DNA of 64,000 nucleotides from Pseudoalteromonas byunsanensis (GTDB taxonomy: Bacteria > Pseudomonadota > Gammaproteobacteria > Enterobacterales > Alteromonadaceae): the NCBI RefSeq assembly GCF_001854475.1, contig NZ_MNAN01000032.1, positions 124,001 to 188,000 on the forward strand. The letters are read 5' to 3'. Positions 46,248-57,361 of the stretch are shown here, in pieces. The translations under genes and the position numbers were made by a program. The notes beneath the pieces are model-generated. The model had not been told where the DNA came from and searched no databases. It saw nothing but the letters and a program-made list of their open reading frames with translations. Every line of letters starts with the position of its first letter. Within the stretch, counting starts at the first letter, position 1.

Positions 46248-46907
46248 ATGAGCGAAAAAGTCGTTGTCATTTACTCCGGTGGTATGGATTCATACACCGT
46301 TCTTAACAAAGCAATTCGTGCCGGTTACGAAGTCTATGCGCTGTCTTTTAATTACGGCCAACGCCACGTAAAAGAGCTAGAAGTGGCAGAACAAGTATGT
46401 AACAGCTTAAATATCGCTCATAAAATTGTCGATATATCGGCAATTAACCAGCTTATTGGCGGATCATCATTGACCGATGATATTGACGTGCCTGAAGGTC
46501 ACTACGAAGAAGAAAGCATGAAAAGTACCGTAGTGCCAAATCGAAATATGATTTTGCTATCTTTGGCAGTCGGCTATGCCGTGTCTCTTAAAGCCAACAA
46601 AGTATTTTACGGTGCGCATTCTGGCGATCACGCTATCTATCCAGATTGCCGCCCTGAGTTTGTTAAGAAGATGGACGACGTATGTCGTATCGCCAACTAC
46701 GAAGAAATTGAAATTGTTTGTCCATACCTTAACAACAGTAAAATCGACATTCTCACTGATGGCCTGAAAATGGGTTTAGACTACAGCCACACATGGACAT
46801 GCTACAACGGCAGAGAAAAAGCCTGTGGTAAATGCGGCGCCTGCCAAGAAAGGCTGGAAGCGTTTGCACTCAATAATGCGCAGGATCCTCTTAGCTACGA
46901 GGCTTAA
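46248..46907 (+). CDS. queC: 7-cyano-7-deazaguanine synthase QueC
   Basis: A 219-residue PP-loop ATPase: [17 protein letters not shown] at the N-terminus, [13 protein letters not shown] in the middle, and a zinc site near the C-terminus ([18 protein letters not shown]). It converts CDG to preQ0 in queuosine biosynthesis. The ATG at 46248 is chosen; an upstream frame from 46020 runs antisense through queE and is not real. No preQ1 riboswitch was found before it. Confidence 0.96.
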   Translation: MSEKVVVIYSGGMDSYTVLNKAIRAGYEVYALSFNYGQRHVKELEVAEQVCNSLNIAHKIVDISAINQLIGGSSLTDDIDVPEGHYEEESMKSTVVPNRNMILLSLAVGYAVSLKANKVFYGAHSGDHAIYPDCRPEFVKKMDDVCRIANYEEIEIVCPYLNNSKIDILTDGLKMGLDYSHTWTCYNGREKACGKCGACQERLEAFALNNAQDPLSYEA

Positions 46908-47111
46908 AAAATACAAGGGGTGGTTAGCCACTCCCTCGCGTTGAAGAACGCAGTTTATAGCACTTGACGCAAGGTAAAACACTCAGCTCCATGATAAAAT
47001 TAGGCTGAAAATTACAATTAGCCCATCAAAAAATACATGTTGTATGGGAAGCTTTTTAAAATTATGGTGACTCTAGCCCTCCACTATTACCTAAACCTCA
47101 AGTTCATACAA

Positions 47112-47137
47112 AAAAGCCGCGAATGTTCGCGGCTTTT
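47112..47137. terminator. Bidirectional terminator between queC and the YHYH operon
   Basis: AAAAGCCGCGAA / TTCGCGGCTTTT, a perfect 12-bp stem with a 2-nt gap, flanked by A and T runs. It serves queC from the left and the YHYH operon from the right. About 200 bases between queC and this hairpin hold nothing obvious. Confidence 0.88.
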
Positions 47138-47163
47138 AACGTCATGCTATACAAACTATCTGT

Positions 47164-47769
47164 CTACTTCCACAAAGCCTGAATATATTGGCTACCCTGC
47201 TCCGTTGGCGTAAGTGTTTGTATTTGTGGCTTGGTGTAACTAACCAATACTTGCCCCAGCTCTTTTGGAAAGCTAGCACTGAGTACGCGTGGTGTATCGT
47301 TACCAGCTGCGATAAAACCATCCACCTCTATACGAAAAAAGTTTTTAGGCTCTGCATCATGACTCTGCTCATGATGCTGTGCATTCAAAATTTGTTCGGC
47401 TAGTTCGGCTTGTAATAGCTTTTTAAGTTCTTCCTTTGGCGCAACCCTTACTTTTACAGATTGCAACGCTTGCTGCGCTACTGACAAATTCATGTTGTTT
47501 CGGAACAACTCCAGTAAGGCCTGTCGAAACTGGCCAAGCTGCTGATCTGAACCATTTGCCAGATGCATCAGCGATGCTGGTTTACCTTTGTAGTTCATAT
47601 GCTGATACAGTTTCGCCACTGGCGTATGCATCGTTATAAACAAGTAGTTATCCTGACGCTGAACCACCTGCGCTGTACTCATTTGTAAGCCATGCGCTAG
47701 AAGTGAACCTGTCCAACTAAACAGCGTAACCATCAAGGCAATTTTCACACTAGAAACCATCTTTCGCAT
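47164..47769 (-). CDS. Exported protein of unknown function in the YHYH operon
   Basis: A protein of about 201 residues with a signal peptide (MRKMVSSVKIALMVTLFSW...LLAHG), so it is exported. The mature part is helical in its middle and contains a His-rich stretch (NAQHHEQSHDAEP). I do not recognise a domain. The ATG at 47769 has AGAGG 6 bases upstream; the frame extends to 47793 but that would overlap the YHYH gene. It lies 14 bases after that gene, so both probably act together in the cell envelope. Confidence 0.75.
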   Translation of the reverse strand: MRKMVSSVKIALMVTLFSWTGSLLAHGLQMSTAQVVQRQDNYLFITMHTPVAKLYQHMNYKGKPASLMHLANGSDQQLGQFRQALLELFRNNMNLSVAQQALQSVKVRVAPKEELKKLLQAELAEQILNAQHHEQSHDAEPKNFFRIEVDGFIAAGNDTPRVLSASFPKELGQVLVSYTKPQIQTLTPTEQGSQYIQALWK

Positions 47770-47783
47770 ATTAACCTCTTGGC

Positions 47784-50489
47784 TCATCGACAATGCTCTG
47801 AATATGTATCATTAGTGCCAGCGGTATCTGTGCTATCAAGACGATATCTAAAGGCATAACAATTGGCATTAGGGTCATAACCACTGTCTCCACTTGCTAG
47901 CTGTCGATACATGATCAACGCTTTCTTACCCGCTTCGATACGATTATTACTTTCACCCGGCGTCACTTCAATAAATTGCCAAGTCTTACCACCAAAGCTC
48001 ATGGTGTCATAGTCGGTGAGAGAAACATCATTGCCTGACCATGATAAATCGCGTTCTTGAACCCAATGAGGACCAGCCGGAACAGAACCTTCTTGATCTG
48101 CTTGCGCTCTAAAGCAACCAATGCTGTATGGTGCATCACTCGTGCTGTAATACACATACTCACTACCATCTCCGTGAAGATCGTAGGCATTACATTCATC
48201 AAGCGGATTACTGCCATCTTTCACATCTGCTGGCAAATAGTTCAAATCTTCATATCGACCTGCGCCATAGTCAGTGCCATCGGTTGTTTTTACGCCCCCA
48301 CCTGTACCAAAATACAGCGGTAAGCCATCAAACATATACGCCAATGGCTGTGAAGGGTCGTGGCTGTCCATCAAACAAATCGGTGCCATATGATAGTGAT
48401 AATCTTCACCATTGCCCGCATGACCACCACATTGGTCGATTTCTCCCAACAACACGGTATCACGACTACTGTAATCTTGACCCAGCTGAGCAATTTCATC
48501 AGGTGCACTTTCTTTTGCGTAGTGAAGAATTGGGATTCCCTCTACTGACACGCCCACCGCATGGTGAATATTGATGTTGCTTTGTGGCGATGGCAAATAG
48601 GTAGGCGTGATTGGCATAGTCCAAGTCAGTTGCTCAGGAATGGGCACGCGACCAATCCATGAACGAATACCAACATTCGCTTTATCACCCTCTAACTGTG
48701 AACGGTAAGGTAGCAGTGTTTGTGTTGTCACACTCATGGTATTGCCACTACAACTTACTGACACATAATCACTGTAGGCTTCAAATGCTGCTGATTTTGT
48801 AGCACAAGTCGTGGCCACGCTCTGAGGTACATGTTGATCATTGTTAGGGTTATAACGAGAACGTGTCAGCGATAAAGTAGCTGTGCCCAATGTATGAGGT
48901 GCAATTGCATCACGCAGCGTGACAAGATCAGTTGTGCTACCCGTTAACCCCAAGCTATCTACTGCTGACGAGAGCGCATATACTGTGATTGTATAATCAT
49001 GATCTCCTGGAGCTGCAGAGCATGGCGCAGCATATTGTTGCTGGTTGTTCACACTGTTGATACCAAATACACCGATTGAGGTTTCACCCGTGGCCAGGTT
49101 ATCTGTAGCGGCTGGAATGTCATAAACCGTCCAGTAAGAATGTGCTTTTGAAAAGTCGTCTGCGTCATTTGGATTAGGAAAGTGATGCATCGAAAGTGCA
49201 TATGATTGTACGCCAGATGGTGCGCCACTCCATTGCAATGGAATCGACATTCCTCCATTAGCACCATCACATGTTGCTGACAGTGGTACTATGTTGTCGC
49301 TTTTCACTGCTTTACTCGTCAACTGAAAATCGCCGCTACCAGTGTCACCGCCGTCATCTCCAGTATCACTACCGACTATGCCTCGCACTAACACTTCATT
49401 ATCTAATACTAAATTTGAGCTCCAGATAAACTGTGCATCACTTTGGGCGTCATCAAATACAGCTGTAAAGTTGGTATAAGCTTGCTTGTTATCAACACCA
49501 ACAGTGTCGTTGGTATATGTTACTGCACTTGGCCAACTACTGTCGTCAAAGCTTGCACTCATCCAATTAGTTGGTCTACTCCAATGCACACCATAAACAG
49601 TAGCAATATCACTGACAGCCCCTGTACTACAAGTTGCAGACAAACGCTGAGTACCCGATTCACTCAAACAAGACTTTTCAACAATCGGAGCTGTATAAAA
49701 AGTTTGTGCTTTCCACTGATTGTTTGTTACCCCAACAATTTCACCATTGCTGTCTTTGAATACCGCAACCATACCACCGTCACCAGCAGCATAAGCGCTT
49801 CCTTGATTATTTTCAGTCCCCGTCCCCAAGGTTTCTTCCCAATCGACTAATGCCATTGCTACAGTAAAAGGCTGCTTTACCTTAAAGCGTATAATGTTGG
49901 AATTAAACTCTGTAAATGGAACTGGGTCTTTACCCACCGCGTTACCATTAACATACATCTCAAAATAATTGTCTGCGAAGATATAAGCGGTAATAACCTC
50001 ACCATCGCTGTCTATTTCAATAATATCAGTACCATCCAACGCAGCCTCGGCAGCAGCAGCATTTGAATAATTGTGTCCTGATACATAACTGTTATATAAA
50101 TCCGATGCAAATGGCATCGTATTGTCTTGAAATAGCGTATCAGCAGGGACTACCCAACTTTGTTGATTACTATCGGTGATAGTACCAACCGCCGCGACAC
50201 GGCTACCCGCAACAAACAAGTTGTTTATGGTTGTCGTCGCAACACCCTGAGTTATAGCACCAGACCCACTATAAGTACCATCATCGCCTGAATCACCGTC
50301 GCCTGAATCACCGTCGCCTGAATCACCATCGCCTGAATCACCATCACCAGGGGTATCACCTGAGTTATTGTCTGTTGGAGGGTTAACGGTACTAGAATCG
50401 TCACCGGATCCACCACAGCCGCTTAACAGCGTGATGGTTAACAAGCCTAGAAGTAGACTTGAAGTAAGTTGTCTGATTACTTTTATCAT
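47784..50489 (-). CDS. PEBP-YHYH fusion lipoprotein
   Basis: A 901-residue lipoprotein: lipobox LSGC with C25, then an acidic GDGDS-repeat linker (48-71), a beta-rich N-domain (about 75-370), a PEBP/YbhB-like domain (about 388-546: DFQLTSKAV, CDGANGGMSIPLQWSG, DHDYTITVYAL, LTRSRY), and a C-terminal YHYH domain with GEDYHYHMAPICL (YHYH at 697-700). YHYH domains are of unknown function and occur in exported proteins; PEBP folds bind anions or act as protease inhibitors. Many Cys residues suggest disulfides. It precedes the exported protein at 47164-47769. Confidence 0.85.
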   Translation of the reverse strand: MIKVIRQLTSSLLLGLLTITLLSGCGGSGDDSSTVNPPTDNNSGDTPGDGDSGDGDSGDGDSGDGDSGDDGTYSGSGAITQGVATTTINNLFVAGSRVAAVGTITDSNQQSWVVPADTLFQDNTMPFASDLYNSYVSGHNYSNAAAAEAALDGTDIIEIDSDGEVITAYIFADNYFEMYVNGNAVGKDPVPFTEFNSNIIRFKVKQPFTVAMALVDWEETLGTGTENNQGSAYAAGDGGMVAVFKDSNGEIVGVTNNQWKAQTFYTAPIVEKSCLSESGTQRLSATCSTGAVSDIATVYGVHWSRPTNWMSASFDDSSWPSAVTYTNDTVGVDNKQAYTNFTAVFDDAQSDAQFIWSSNLVLDNEVLVRGIVGSDTGDDGGDTGSGDFQLTSKAVKSDNIVPLSATCDGANGGMSIPLQWSGAPSGVQSYALSMHHFPNPNDADDFSKAHSYWTVYDIPAATDNLATGETSIGVFGINSVNNQQQYAAPCSAAPGDHDYTITVYALSSAVDSLGLTGSTTDLVTLRDAIAPHTLGTATLSLTRSRYNPNNDQHVPQSVATTCATKSAAFEAYSDYVSVSCSGNTMSVTTQTLLPYRSQLEGDKANVGIRSWIGRVPIPEQLTWTMPITPTYLPSPQSNINIHHAVGVSVEGIPILHYAKESAPDEIAQLGQDYSSRDTVLLGEIDQCGGHAGNGEDYHYHMAPICLMDSHDPSQPLAYMFDGLPLYFGTGGGVKTTDGTDYGAGRYEDLNYLPADVKDGSNPLDECNAYDLHGDGSEYVYYSTSDAPYSIGCFRAQADQEGSVPAGPHWVQERDLSWSGNDVSLTDYDTMSFGGKTWQFIEVTPGESNNRIEAGKKALIMYRQLASGDSGYDPNANCYAFRYRLDSTDTAGTNDTYSEHCR
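50289..50348 (-). repeat. 15-bp tandem repeat encoding GDGDS units
   Basis: Four near-identical 15-bp units encode residues 48-67 of the YHYH lipoprotein (GDGDS each). Being in frame, copy-number changes would lengthen or shorten the linker by five residues without a frameshift. Confidence 0.85.
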
Positions 50490-50656
50490 TGTGTTACACC
50501 TTAATACATATTATTAGGGAAGCATTAAAGTTAAGCACAAAATGTGGATGAATTATGCACAGAGTAGGAAAATGATACTGGTCAGATGAATTTAGCTGAT
50601 AATAAATAACTAATATAGGAACGTAGCTCAGCCACGCCTCGGGTCACCTAGAAGAT

Positions 50657-51499
50657 TTAGCGTTCAATAGTAAACCTGTGATTCTTTCTCACTTTAACTA
50701 GAAGGTCACAGTGTTTTGGCAAATACTCAAACCCCCACTCTGTGAGGCGTTGAAAGTATTGAATAAAGTCAAATACTTGGGATTCTGTCATTCCTGTCCC
50801 CATTATCTCTTTGAGTTGCAGCTCTTGTTTTAAACGCCAATCAAATACGCGCTCAAAACTGCCAACATTGAGGTAGATCAGCTTATCCAAGTAGACAAAA
50901 GCATTTTGATATTCACTAGCTAAAAACCTATTTACTTGCGTTCTAAATTTACCATCTCTATCTTGTTTTTGCTCAAAAGCGTTCACACTTTGAAGCAGTC
51001 GCTTATCGGGTTGAGCAGCTAGACCTAAGCACCACCCCTCTAAAAATAGTACTTCAAGTTTTTCTTCACACTTTAACCATTCGTATTTTGGTTTGGGTGA
51101 ATCTGTTGACTTATCAAAGCTTGGCAGTACTACTGGCTGTTGATTTTTAAAACTGCTCAAAACGGTATGTAATAGTGCCACGTTATGAGTTCCCGGTACG
51201 CCACGGGTTGCAAATAGTGGATGGTATTTGTTTGCCACAGCTTCACGTTCAGATGGAGATAGATAAAAGTCATCAAGCGACACACTTTGCGCCTTGTAGC
51301 CTAGGTTGCGCAAATGCACAGTCAAAAATGCTGCCAAAGTTGACTTACCCGATCCCTGTGCACCATTGATCCCAATACACAGAGGCTGCGAAGCGGATTC
51401 AACAAGCTTTGTAACCCACTGACAAATCTCATGTACATCTTCGACATAGCTAGATGGAAGTTGTTGCTGAACAATAAAATGTTGTTGCCAAGGCGTCAC
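50657..51499 (-). CDS. P-loop kinase related to D-glycerate 3-kinase
   Basis: A 280-residue P-loop kinase. Walker A is GAQGSGKST (46-54), followed by VSLDDFYLSPSERE and KYHPLFATRGVPGTHNV, which match the plant-type glycerate kinase and YggC-like group, and FLEGWCLGL. These enzymes phosphorylate D-glycerate or similar small molecules; the substrate here is inferred only from the family. It lies downstream of pdxJ on the same strand, beyond a strong terminator, so it is probably a separate unit. Confidence 0.82.
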   Translation of the reverse strand: MTPWQQHFIVQQQLPSSYVEDVHEICQWVTKLVESASQPLCIGINGAQGSGKSTLAAFLTVHLRNLGYKAQSVSLDDFYLSPSEREAVANKYHPLFATRGVPGTHNVALLHTVLSSFKNQQPVVLPSFDKSTDSPKPKYEWLKCEEKLEVLFLEGWCLGLAAQPDKRLLQSVNAFEQKQDRDGKFRTQVNRFLASEYQNAFVYLDKLIYLNVGSFERVFDWRLKQELQLKEIMGTGMTESQVFDFIQYFQRLTEWGFEYLPKHCDLLVKVRKNHRFTIER

Positions 51500-51517
51500 G
51501 TTTTACTCCTTAGACAA

Positions 51518-51545
51518 TATAAAGGCCACTTAGGTGGCCTTTATA
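51518..51545 (-). terminator. Terminator after pdxJ
   Basis: TATAAAGGCCAC / GTGGCCTTTATA, a perfect 12-bp stem with a TTAG loop, 13 bases beyond the pdxJ stop. It ends the long block that begins at lepA or rpoE. Confidence 0.75.
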
Positions 51546-51558
51546 TGCTGCAGAAATT

Positions 51559-52293
51559 TTATGCTTGTCTTGCTTCAAGCATAAGACGTTTCATATCTCT
51601 TACTGCTTTTTCCAATCCGTCTATTGCAGCACGAGCGACAATAGCATGACCTATATTTAACTCGTAAATTTCACTCATCTGCGCTATGGGTTTTACATTG
51701 TGATAGTGTAAACCGTGACCCGCATTGACGATAATACCCAAGCTATGTGCATACTTAACCCCTTCACGAATACGCTCCAGCTCTAGTGCTTGCTCTTTAT
51801 CGTTATGTGCGTCTGCGTATGCCCCTGTGTGAATTTCGATATAGGGTGCGCCTGCAGCTTTGGCAGCATCAATCTGAGCCTTATCTGCATCAATAAACAG
51901 CGAAACTTTGATACCCGCTTCAGAAAGCGTTTTAACCGCTTCTGTTATTTTCTGCTGGTTACCAATCACATCCAAACCACCTTCAGTAGTAAGCTCTTCA
52001 CGTTTCTCCGGTACTAAGCATACATATTCTGGTTTGACTTCTTGCGCAATCGCCAGCATTTCATCTGTAACAGCTATCTCAAGATTCATGCGAGTTTGAA
52101 TCGTTTTTGCCATCACGTATACATCCCTATCTTGAATGTGGCGACGGTCCTCGCGCAAATGAATCGTGATACCATCAGCTCCAGCATGTTCCGCCACACT
52201 CGCTGCATGGGCAGGATCTGGGTAGCTGGTACCACGAGCTTGTCTTAGTGTGGCAATGTGGTCAACATTCACGCCCAATAAAATATCTTTCAT
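51559..52293 (-). CDS. pdxJ: Pyridoxine 5'-phosphate synthase PdxJ
   Basis: A 244-residue TIM-barrel enzyme. The N-terminus [18 protein letters not shown], the middle [17 protein letters not shown] and the late [16 protein letters not shown] are diagnostic. It condenses 1-deoxyxylulose-5-phosphate with aminoacetone phosphate in vitamin B6 synthesis. It follows recO by 4 bases, the common gammaproteobacterial order. Confidence 0.97.
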   Translation of the reverse strand: MKDILLGVNVDHIATLRQARGTSYPDPAHAASVAEHAGADGITIHLREDRRHIQDRDVYVMAKTIQTRMNLEIAVTDEMLAIAQEVKPEYVCLVPEKREELTTEGGLDVIGNQQKITEAVKTLSEAGIKVSLFIDADKAQIDAAKAAGAPYIEIHTGAYADAHNDKEQALELERIREGVKYAHSLGIIVNAGHGLHYHNVKPIAQMSEIYELNIGHAIVARAAIDGLEKAVRDMKRLMLEARQA

Positions 52294-52297
52294 AGCC

Positions 52298-52987
52298 TTA
52301 CCTTGATATAAATAATTCCCGACTTTTTAAAGCCTTGTTTCCTAATAATGGTTTCAATATGTACCGACTAAGATGTTTTGCCGCTGTTCGCACGGTAGAT
52401 TTAGCAAAGTCATGCTCGGCCATCGCCAATAGCGCTGCGCCAGCAAAGCCATATTGAGGCACATCTGTTGGCACAAAACCCAGCTCAGGCACGTATTGAT
52501 AACTAAAATTGGCACTGATGGGTTGCCCGTGAGCATCAATATCGAACTCAACGCCAAAGCCAAGCAAGCTAAGCAACTGAAACTCAAAACTGCGTAGTAC
52601 AGGTTCTACATCAGTTTGCTCTGCCAATATATTCAAATGCTGCTGATAAAGCGTAAACACCTGTTCCTGAGGTTCATTACGAGGCACGATCCGATAAACC
52701 AATTCATTTAAATAAAAGCCACAATATAGCTGTTTACCATGTAATGATAATGGATTTTGAGCCAATTCAAATGAGTTTAGGTATTTCAAATCATGGCGGC
52801 CGCCATATTGAGCCAAAATGGGAGTGAAAGGTCTTAGGTGAGCATTATGTTTGAGCGCTTGTCGGCCCTTTATTCTGGCAATCATACTGAGGTGCCCGAC
52901 TCCTTCAACAAGTGTATTAAGCATCAACTGCGAGTCGCTATGCGCCCGTCGATGCAATAAATACACTAGTCGAAAGTCGTTTTGCAA
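52298..52987 (-). CDS. recO: DNA repair protein RecO
   Basis: A 229-residue protein with the RecO N-terminal OB-fold ([20 protein letters not shown]) and the C-terminal helical domain ([16 protein letters not shown]). It has no zinc-binding Cys cluster, as in other gammaproteobacterial RecO. RecO works with RecR to load RecA at gaps. It starts directly after the era stop codon. Confidence 0.92.
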   Translation of the reverse strand: MQNDFRLVYLLHRRAHSDSQLMLNTLVEGVGHLSMIARIKGRQALKHNAHLRPFTPILAQYGGRHDLKYLNSFELAQNPLSLHGKQLYCGFYLNELVYRIVPRNEPQEQVFTLYQQHLNILAEQTDVEPVLRSFEFQLLSLLGFGVEFDIDAHGQPISANFSYQYVPELGFVPTDVPQYGFAGAALLAMAEHDFAKSTVRTAAKHLSRYILKPLLGNKALKSRELFISR

Positions 52988-53887
52988 TCAGTCTTCTCCA
53001 TATCCTAGACTGCGCAGTGCACGTTCGTCATCGGCCCAACCAGACTTCACTTTTACCCAAAGTTCTAAAAATACCTTGTTATCCAACATATTTTCTAAGT
53101 CTTTGCGCGCTTCACGGCCAATCACTTTGAGCTTTTCACCCTTGTTACCAATCACCATACGCTTTTGTGATTCGCGTTCGACTAAGATCAGAGCATTAAT
53201 TTGCCAAACACCGTTGTCTTGCCATTTAAACTGCTCTATTTCCACCGTTACGGAGTATGGCAGTTCATCTCCCATAAAACGCATGAGCTTTTCACGAACA
53301 ATTTCTGCGGCCAAAAAGCGCATAGAACGATCGGTCACATAATCTTCAGGAAAGTAAAACTCGCATTCAGGCAAACGCTTATGCACAGCTTCTTTTACCA
53401 GGTCAACGTTCTTGTTCTGCTTGGCCGAAACAGGAACGATGCCAACGAACTCACCTTGCTCAGATAACCATTGCATATGTTTAAGCACATCTTCATGTTC
53501 TTTAACCTGATCAACTTTGTTCATCACCACAAGCACAGGACGACCACTTTGCATAACTTTGTTAAGCACCATTTCATCATCGCTGTTCCAAAGCGTTCCC
53601 TCAAGAACAAAAATGATAAGCTCCACATCGCCAATTGAGCTCGATGCGGCGCGGTTCATTAAACGGTTGATCGCTCGCTTTTCTTCAATATGTAGCCCAG
53701 GTGTATCCACATATACCGCTTGATAGTTATCTTCAGTGTGGATCCCCATAATACGGTGACGAGTGGTTTGAGGTTTGCGTGAAGTAATACTTACTTTTTG
53801 CTCAACTATTTTATTTAAAAGTGTTGATTTACCGACATTCGGGCGACCAACAATGGCAACCATGCCACAATGTGTATTAAGCGTCAT
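52988..53887 (-). CDS. era: GTPase Era
   Basis: A 299-residue GTPase. The G1 loop [13 protein letters not shown] is near residue 14, G3 is DTPG in [11 protein letters not shown], and G4 is NKVD in VVMNKVDQV. The C-terminal KH domain follows ([19 protein letters not shown]...[14 protein letters not shown]). Era binds 16S rRNA and assists 30S maturation. It overlaps rnc by 11 bases. Confidence 0.97.
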   Translation of the reverse strand: MTLNTHCGMVAIVGRPNVGKSTLLNKIVEQKVSITSRKPQTTRHRIMGIHTEDNYQAVYVDTPGLHIEEKRAINRLMNRAASSSIGDVELIIFVLEGTLWNSDDEMVLNKVMQSGRPVLVVMNKVDQVKEHEDVLKHMQWLSEQGEFVGIVPVSAKQNKNVDLVKEAVHKRLPECEFYFPEDYVTDRSMRFLAAEIVREKLMRFMGDELPYSVTVEIEQFKWQDNGVWQINALILVERESQKRMVIGNKGEKLKVIGREARKDLENMLDNKVFLELWVKVKSGWADDERALRSLGYGED

Positions 53888-54554
53888 TTTTTAAAATCTT
53901 CAATGCTTTTTCGGCAGCTTTCTGCTCAGCTTTGCGACGAGAGCTACCTACTGAAATTATGCTCTCCATCCCTTCCACAATACATTCGACCGTGAATGTT
54001 TGGTTATGCGCTTGACCTTTTGTGTCTATCACAGTGTAGCCCGGCAGCGGTAATTTGCGCGCTTGCAAATATTCTTGCAGTAAAGTCTTAGGGTCCTTTT
54101 GATTATGACCCGGTGAAATAGCCTCTAATCGTGTGGCGTACCAAGTTAAGATCAATTCACTGCAAGTATCTATATCTGCATCTAAGAATACGGCGCCAAT
54201 AATCGCTTCTACCGCATCGGCTAAAGTTGACTCGCGACGAAAGCCTCCACTTTTTAATTCACCCGGCCCTAACCTTAAATAGTCACCTAAATTAAACTCA
54301 ACACCGAATTCAGCTAAGGTTTGACCTCGAACCAAAGTGGAGCGCATTCGGCTTAAATCACCTTCGCGCGCTTTTGGAAATTGATGATACAAGGCATTGG
54401 CGATTACAAAACTTAAAATTGAATCCCCAAGAAACTCTAATCGCTCGTTATGCTGGCCTTTATGACTGCGGTGCGTCATAGCCTGCTCAAGCAATGCCTC
54501 GTTGTTAAAGTGATATCCTATCTTACTGTATAATTCTGCTACGTTTCTTTTCAT
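53877..54554 (-). CDS. rnc: Ribonuclease III
   Basis: A 225-residue enzyme. The signature [17 protein letters not shown] carries the catalytic acidic residues, with [16 protein letters not shown] downstream. The C-terminal double-stranded RNA-binding domain ends in [18 protein letters not shown]. It processes rRNA precursors and structured mRNAs. Co-transcribed with lepB (2-base gap) and era (overlap). Confidence 0.97.
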   Translation of the reverse strand: MKRNVAELYSKIGYHFNNEALLEQAMTHRSHKGQHNERLEFLGDSILSFVIANALYHQFPKAREGDLSRMRSTLVRGQTLAEFGVEFNLGDYLRLGPGELKSGGFRRESTLADAVEAIIGAVFLDADIDTCSELILTWYATRLEAISPGHNQKDPKTLLQEYLQARKLPLPGYTVIDTKGQAHNQTFTVECIVEGMESIISVGSSRRKAEQKAAEKALKILKNDA

Positions 54555-54556
54555 TG

Positions 54557-55492
54557 TTACTGAATATTACCTAGGCGTCCAAAACGAACACCAGTTGGAA
54601 CCCAACCTGGAAGCAGGCTATCTGGGCCATTTTCAAAATCAAAACTCATCCAAATAAAGACAGCTTTACCGACAAGGTTTTCCTTAGGAACAAAACCCCA
54701 CATACGACTGTCTTGGCTATTGTTACGGTTGTCACCCATAGCAAAATAGCTGTTCTCTGGCACGACCCACTCGTCACGACGAGTACCATCTTGCTGATAA
54801 TAACGCTCAGTCAGTTCGATAGCTTGTGGATTAATTAAAATATCATGTGGCACATTTGGCAAATCCTCAGTCAAACGTACCAACGGCATTGCCCCTTGCA
54901 TATATTCGTCTCGGTTCACTATATCCAACTTAATCTTGTTATATTCACCACAAACTAAGCTACCTTGCTGTTGCTCGCCCTCGGCACAGTTAGGCTTGAT
55001 ATATAGCTGACGATTTCGGTAAACAATATGATCTCCAGGAAGGCCTATCACACGCTTAATGAAGTCAATGCGCTCGTCTAGTGGGAATTTGAAAACAGCA
55101 ACATCGCCACGTTCAGGTTGTCCCACTTCAACTAATTGTGAACGCCATACTGGGTCTTTAATGCCATAAGCATACTTTTGCACCAGAATGAAATCACCAT
55201 CAAGTAAAGTTGGCATCATAGAACCTGACGGTATTTGGAAAGGCTCAAAGATAAATGAGCGAAAAATTGTGATCGCTGCAATCATCGGGAAAATAGACTT
55301 TGCACCTTCAACAATGGCAGGTTCGGGTGCTATTTGTGCGATAACATCCTCATCCAAAGGTTGCTCTGACGCACCTTGAGCAATCGCGATCCGTTCTTTT
55401 CTCTTTGGTGCATATAGCAGGTGATCTAGTAACCACAGTAAACCTGAGCCTATGGTTAATACCACCAAAAATATTGAAAAATAGCCTGCCAT
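54557..55492 (-). CDS. lepB: Signal peptidase I
   Basis: A 311-residue inner-membrane serine protease. One N-terminal helix ([18 protein letters not shown]) and a second hydrophobic stretch near 66-80 anchor it. The catalytic Ser is S91 in PSGSMMPTL and the Lys is K146 in [12 protein letters not shown]. SGDNRxxSxDS box E is present as [15 protein letters not shown]. It removes signal peptides from exported proteins. It follows lepA by 13 bases. Confidence 0.97.
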   Translation of the reverse strand: MAGYFSIFLVVLTIGSGLLWLLDHLLYAPKRKERIAIAQGASEQPLDEDVIAQIAPEPAIVEGAKSIFPMIAAITIFRSFIFEPFQIPSGSMMPTLLDGDFILVQKYAYGIKDPVWRSQLVEVGQPERGDVAVFKFPLDERIDFIKRVIGLPGDHIVYRNRQLYIKPNCAEGEQQQGSLVCGEYNKIKLDIVNRDEYMQGAMPLVRLTEDLPNVPHDILINPQAIELTERYYQQDGTRRDEWVVPENSYFAMGDNRNNSQDSRMWGFVPKENLVGKAVFIWMSFDFENGPDSLLPGWVPTGVRFGRLGNIQ

Positions 55493-55505
55493 TAAAAATT
55501 TCCTG

Positions 55506-57293
55506 TTATTTGCCTACTTTTAATATGGCAAGAAACGCATCTTGAGGAACTTCTACGTTACCCAACTGCTTCATGCGCTTTTTACCTTCTTTTTGTTTCT
55601 GAAGTAGCTTTTTCTTACGACTAACGTCACCACCATAACATTTTGCGATTACGTTTTTACGCAATTGTTTCACTGTAGTGCGTGCAATTACATGCCCACC
55701 TATTGCTGCTTGAATTGCAATATCAAACATCTGGCGAGGGATCAGTTCTTTCAGAGCATCTGCTAATTGACGACCACGGCTTTGAGCGCCATCACGGTGC
55801 GCGATAATCGCAAGTGCATCAACACGATCACCATTGATAAGAATATCAACACGTACCATATCAGAAGGTTGGAAGTGCTTAAAGTTATAATCAAGCGACG
55901 CGAAACCGCGGCTCGTAGATTTTAACTTATCAAAAAAGTCCATTACTACTTCAGCCATTGGTAGCTCATACGTCACCGCTACTTGCTTGCCGTGATAGGC
56001 CATCTTGGTCTGCATACCACGTTTTTCAACACATAATGTGATCACGTTACCAAGATATTCCTGAGGTACTAAAATGTTTGCCTCTACGATTGGCTCACGA
56101 ATTTCAATAATATCGTTTACTGGTGGTAGTGCTGATGGATTATCAATCTGAATAGTGCCATGCTTGGTTTCTATCTCGTAGATTACCGTAGGCGCTGTGG
56201 TGATCAGATCCATATCGTATTCACGTTCTAGACGCTCTTGGATGATCTCCATGTGTAACATACCAAGGAAGCCAACACGGAAACCAAAACCTAGTGCAGT
56301 AGAGTTCTCTGGTTCAAAGAACAATGATGCGTCGTTGAGGCTCAATTTGTTCAATGCGTCACGGAATGATTCATAATCGTCTGAAGAGATTGGGAACATA
56401 CCAGCATAAACTTGCGGTTTAACACGTTGGAAACCCGGTAAACGCTCTGGGGCTGCGTTTTTAGTTAACGTGATAGTATCACCCACTGGCGCACCGTGGA
56501 TGTCTTTAATACCTGCTATCACATAGCCTACTTCACCCGTTTTCAGTGAACCGGTATTTGTTTGTTTCGGAGTAAAAATCCCCACTTTATCGGCAAGGTG
56601 TGTTTGGCCTGTCGACATTATCTTGATCTTATCACCCTGACGTAATTCACCGTGCTTGATACGCACCAATGACACAACGCCTTGGTATGAATCAAACCAA
56701 GAATCAATGATCAATGCTTGTAGGGGGGCTTCTGGGTCACCAACTGGTGGAGGAACATCACGCACGATGTTTTCTAATACATCATCAATACCCACACCTG
56801 TTTTAGCACTACACTGAACAGCATCTAGTGCATCGATACCAACGATATCTTCTATTTCCTCCGCTACGCGCAGTGGATCGGCTTGCGGCAGATCGATCTT
56901 GTTCAGAATTGGAATAACTTCTAAATCCATCTCGATTGCAGTGTAACAGTTAGCTAACGTTTGTGCTTCTACGCCCTGACCCGCATCAACAACCAAAAGT
57001 GCACCTTCACACGCAGCCAAAGAACGTGATACTTCATAAGAAAAGTCAACGTGTCCTGGTGTGTCGATAAAGTTCAACATGTATGTTTCACCATCTTTGG
57101 CAGTGTAATTTAAGGTAACACTTTGCGCCTTGATAGTAATACCGCGCTCACGCTCGATGTCCATCGAATCCAGAACCTGCTGTTGCATTTCTCGGTCTGT
57201 AAGGCCACCGCATACTTGAATTAGGCGGTCAGAAAGTGTTGATTTGCCATGGTCAATGTGGGCGATGATAGAAAAGTTACGGATATGCTTCAT
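55506..57293 (-). CDS. lepA: Elongation factor 4 (LepA)
   Basis: A 595-residue translational GTPase. [13 protein letters not shown] is the G1 loop, [14 protein letters not shown] the G3 motif and NKIDLP the G4 motif. The LepA-specific C-terminal domain ends with [25 protein letters not shown]. LepA acts on ribosomes, probably in initiation or biogenesis. It is 68 bases after rseC and starts the lepA-lepB-rnc-era-recO-pdxJ run. Confidence 0.98.
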   Translation of the reverse strand: MKHIRNFSIIAHIDHGKSTLSDRLIQVCGGLTDREMQQQVLDSMDIERERGITIKAQSVTLNYTAKDGETYMLNFIDTPGHVDFSYEVSRSLAACEGALLVVDAGQGVEAQTLANCYTAIEMDLEVIPILNKIDLPQADPLRVAEEIEDIVGIDALDAVQCSAKTGVGIDDVLENIVRDVPPPVGDPEAPLQALIIDSWFDSYQGVVSLVRIKHGELRQGDKIKIMSTGQTHLADKVGIFTPKQTNTGSLKTGEVGYVIAGIKDIHGAPVGDTITLTKNAAPERLPGFQRVKPQVYAGMFPISSDDYESFRDALNKLSLNDASLFFEPENSTALGFGFRVGFLGMLHMEIIQERLEREYDMDLITTAPTVIYEIETKHGTIQIDNPSALPPVNDIIEIREPIVEANILVPQEYLGNVITLCVEKRGMQTKMAYHGKQVAVTYELPMAEVVMDFFDKLKSTSRGFASLDYNFKHFQPSDMVRVDILINGDRVDALAIIAHRDGAQSRGRQLADALKELIPRQMFDIAIQAAIGGHVIARTTVKQLRKNVIAKCYGGDVSRKKKLLQKQKEGKKRMKQLGNVEVPQDAFLAILKVGK

Positions 57294-57361
57294 ATACTGG
57301 ATTCTAAACTTCTATTAAGTCACTAAATGGATTAAAGCGCAGATTTTACCTGTTATTTAAC

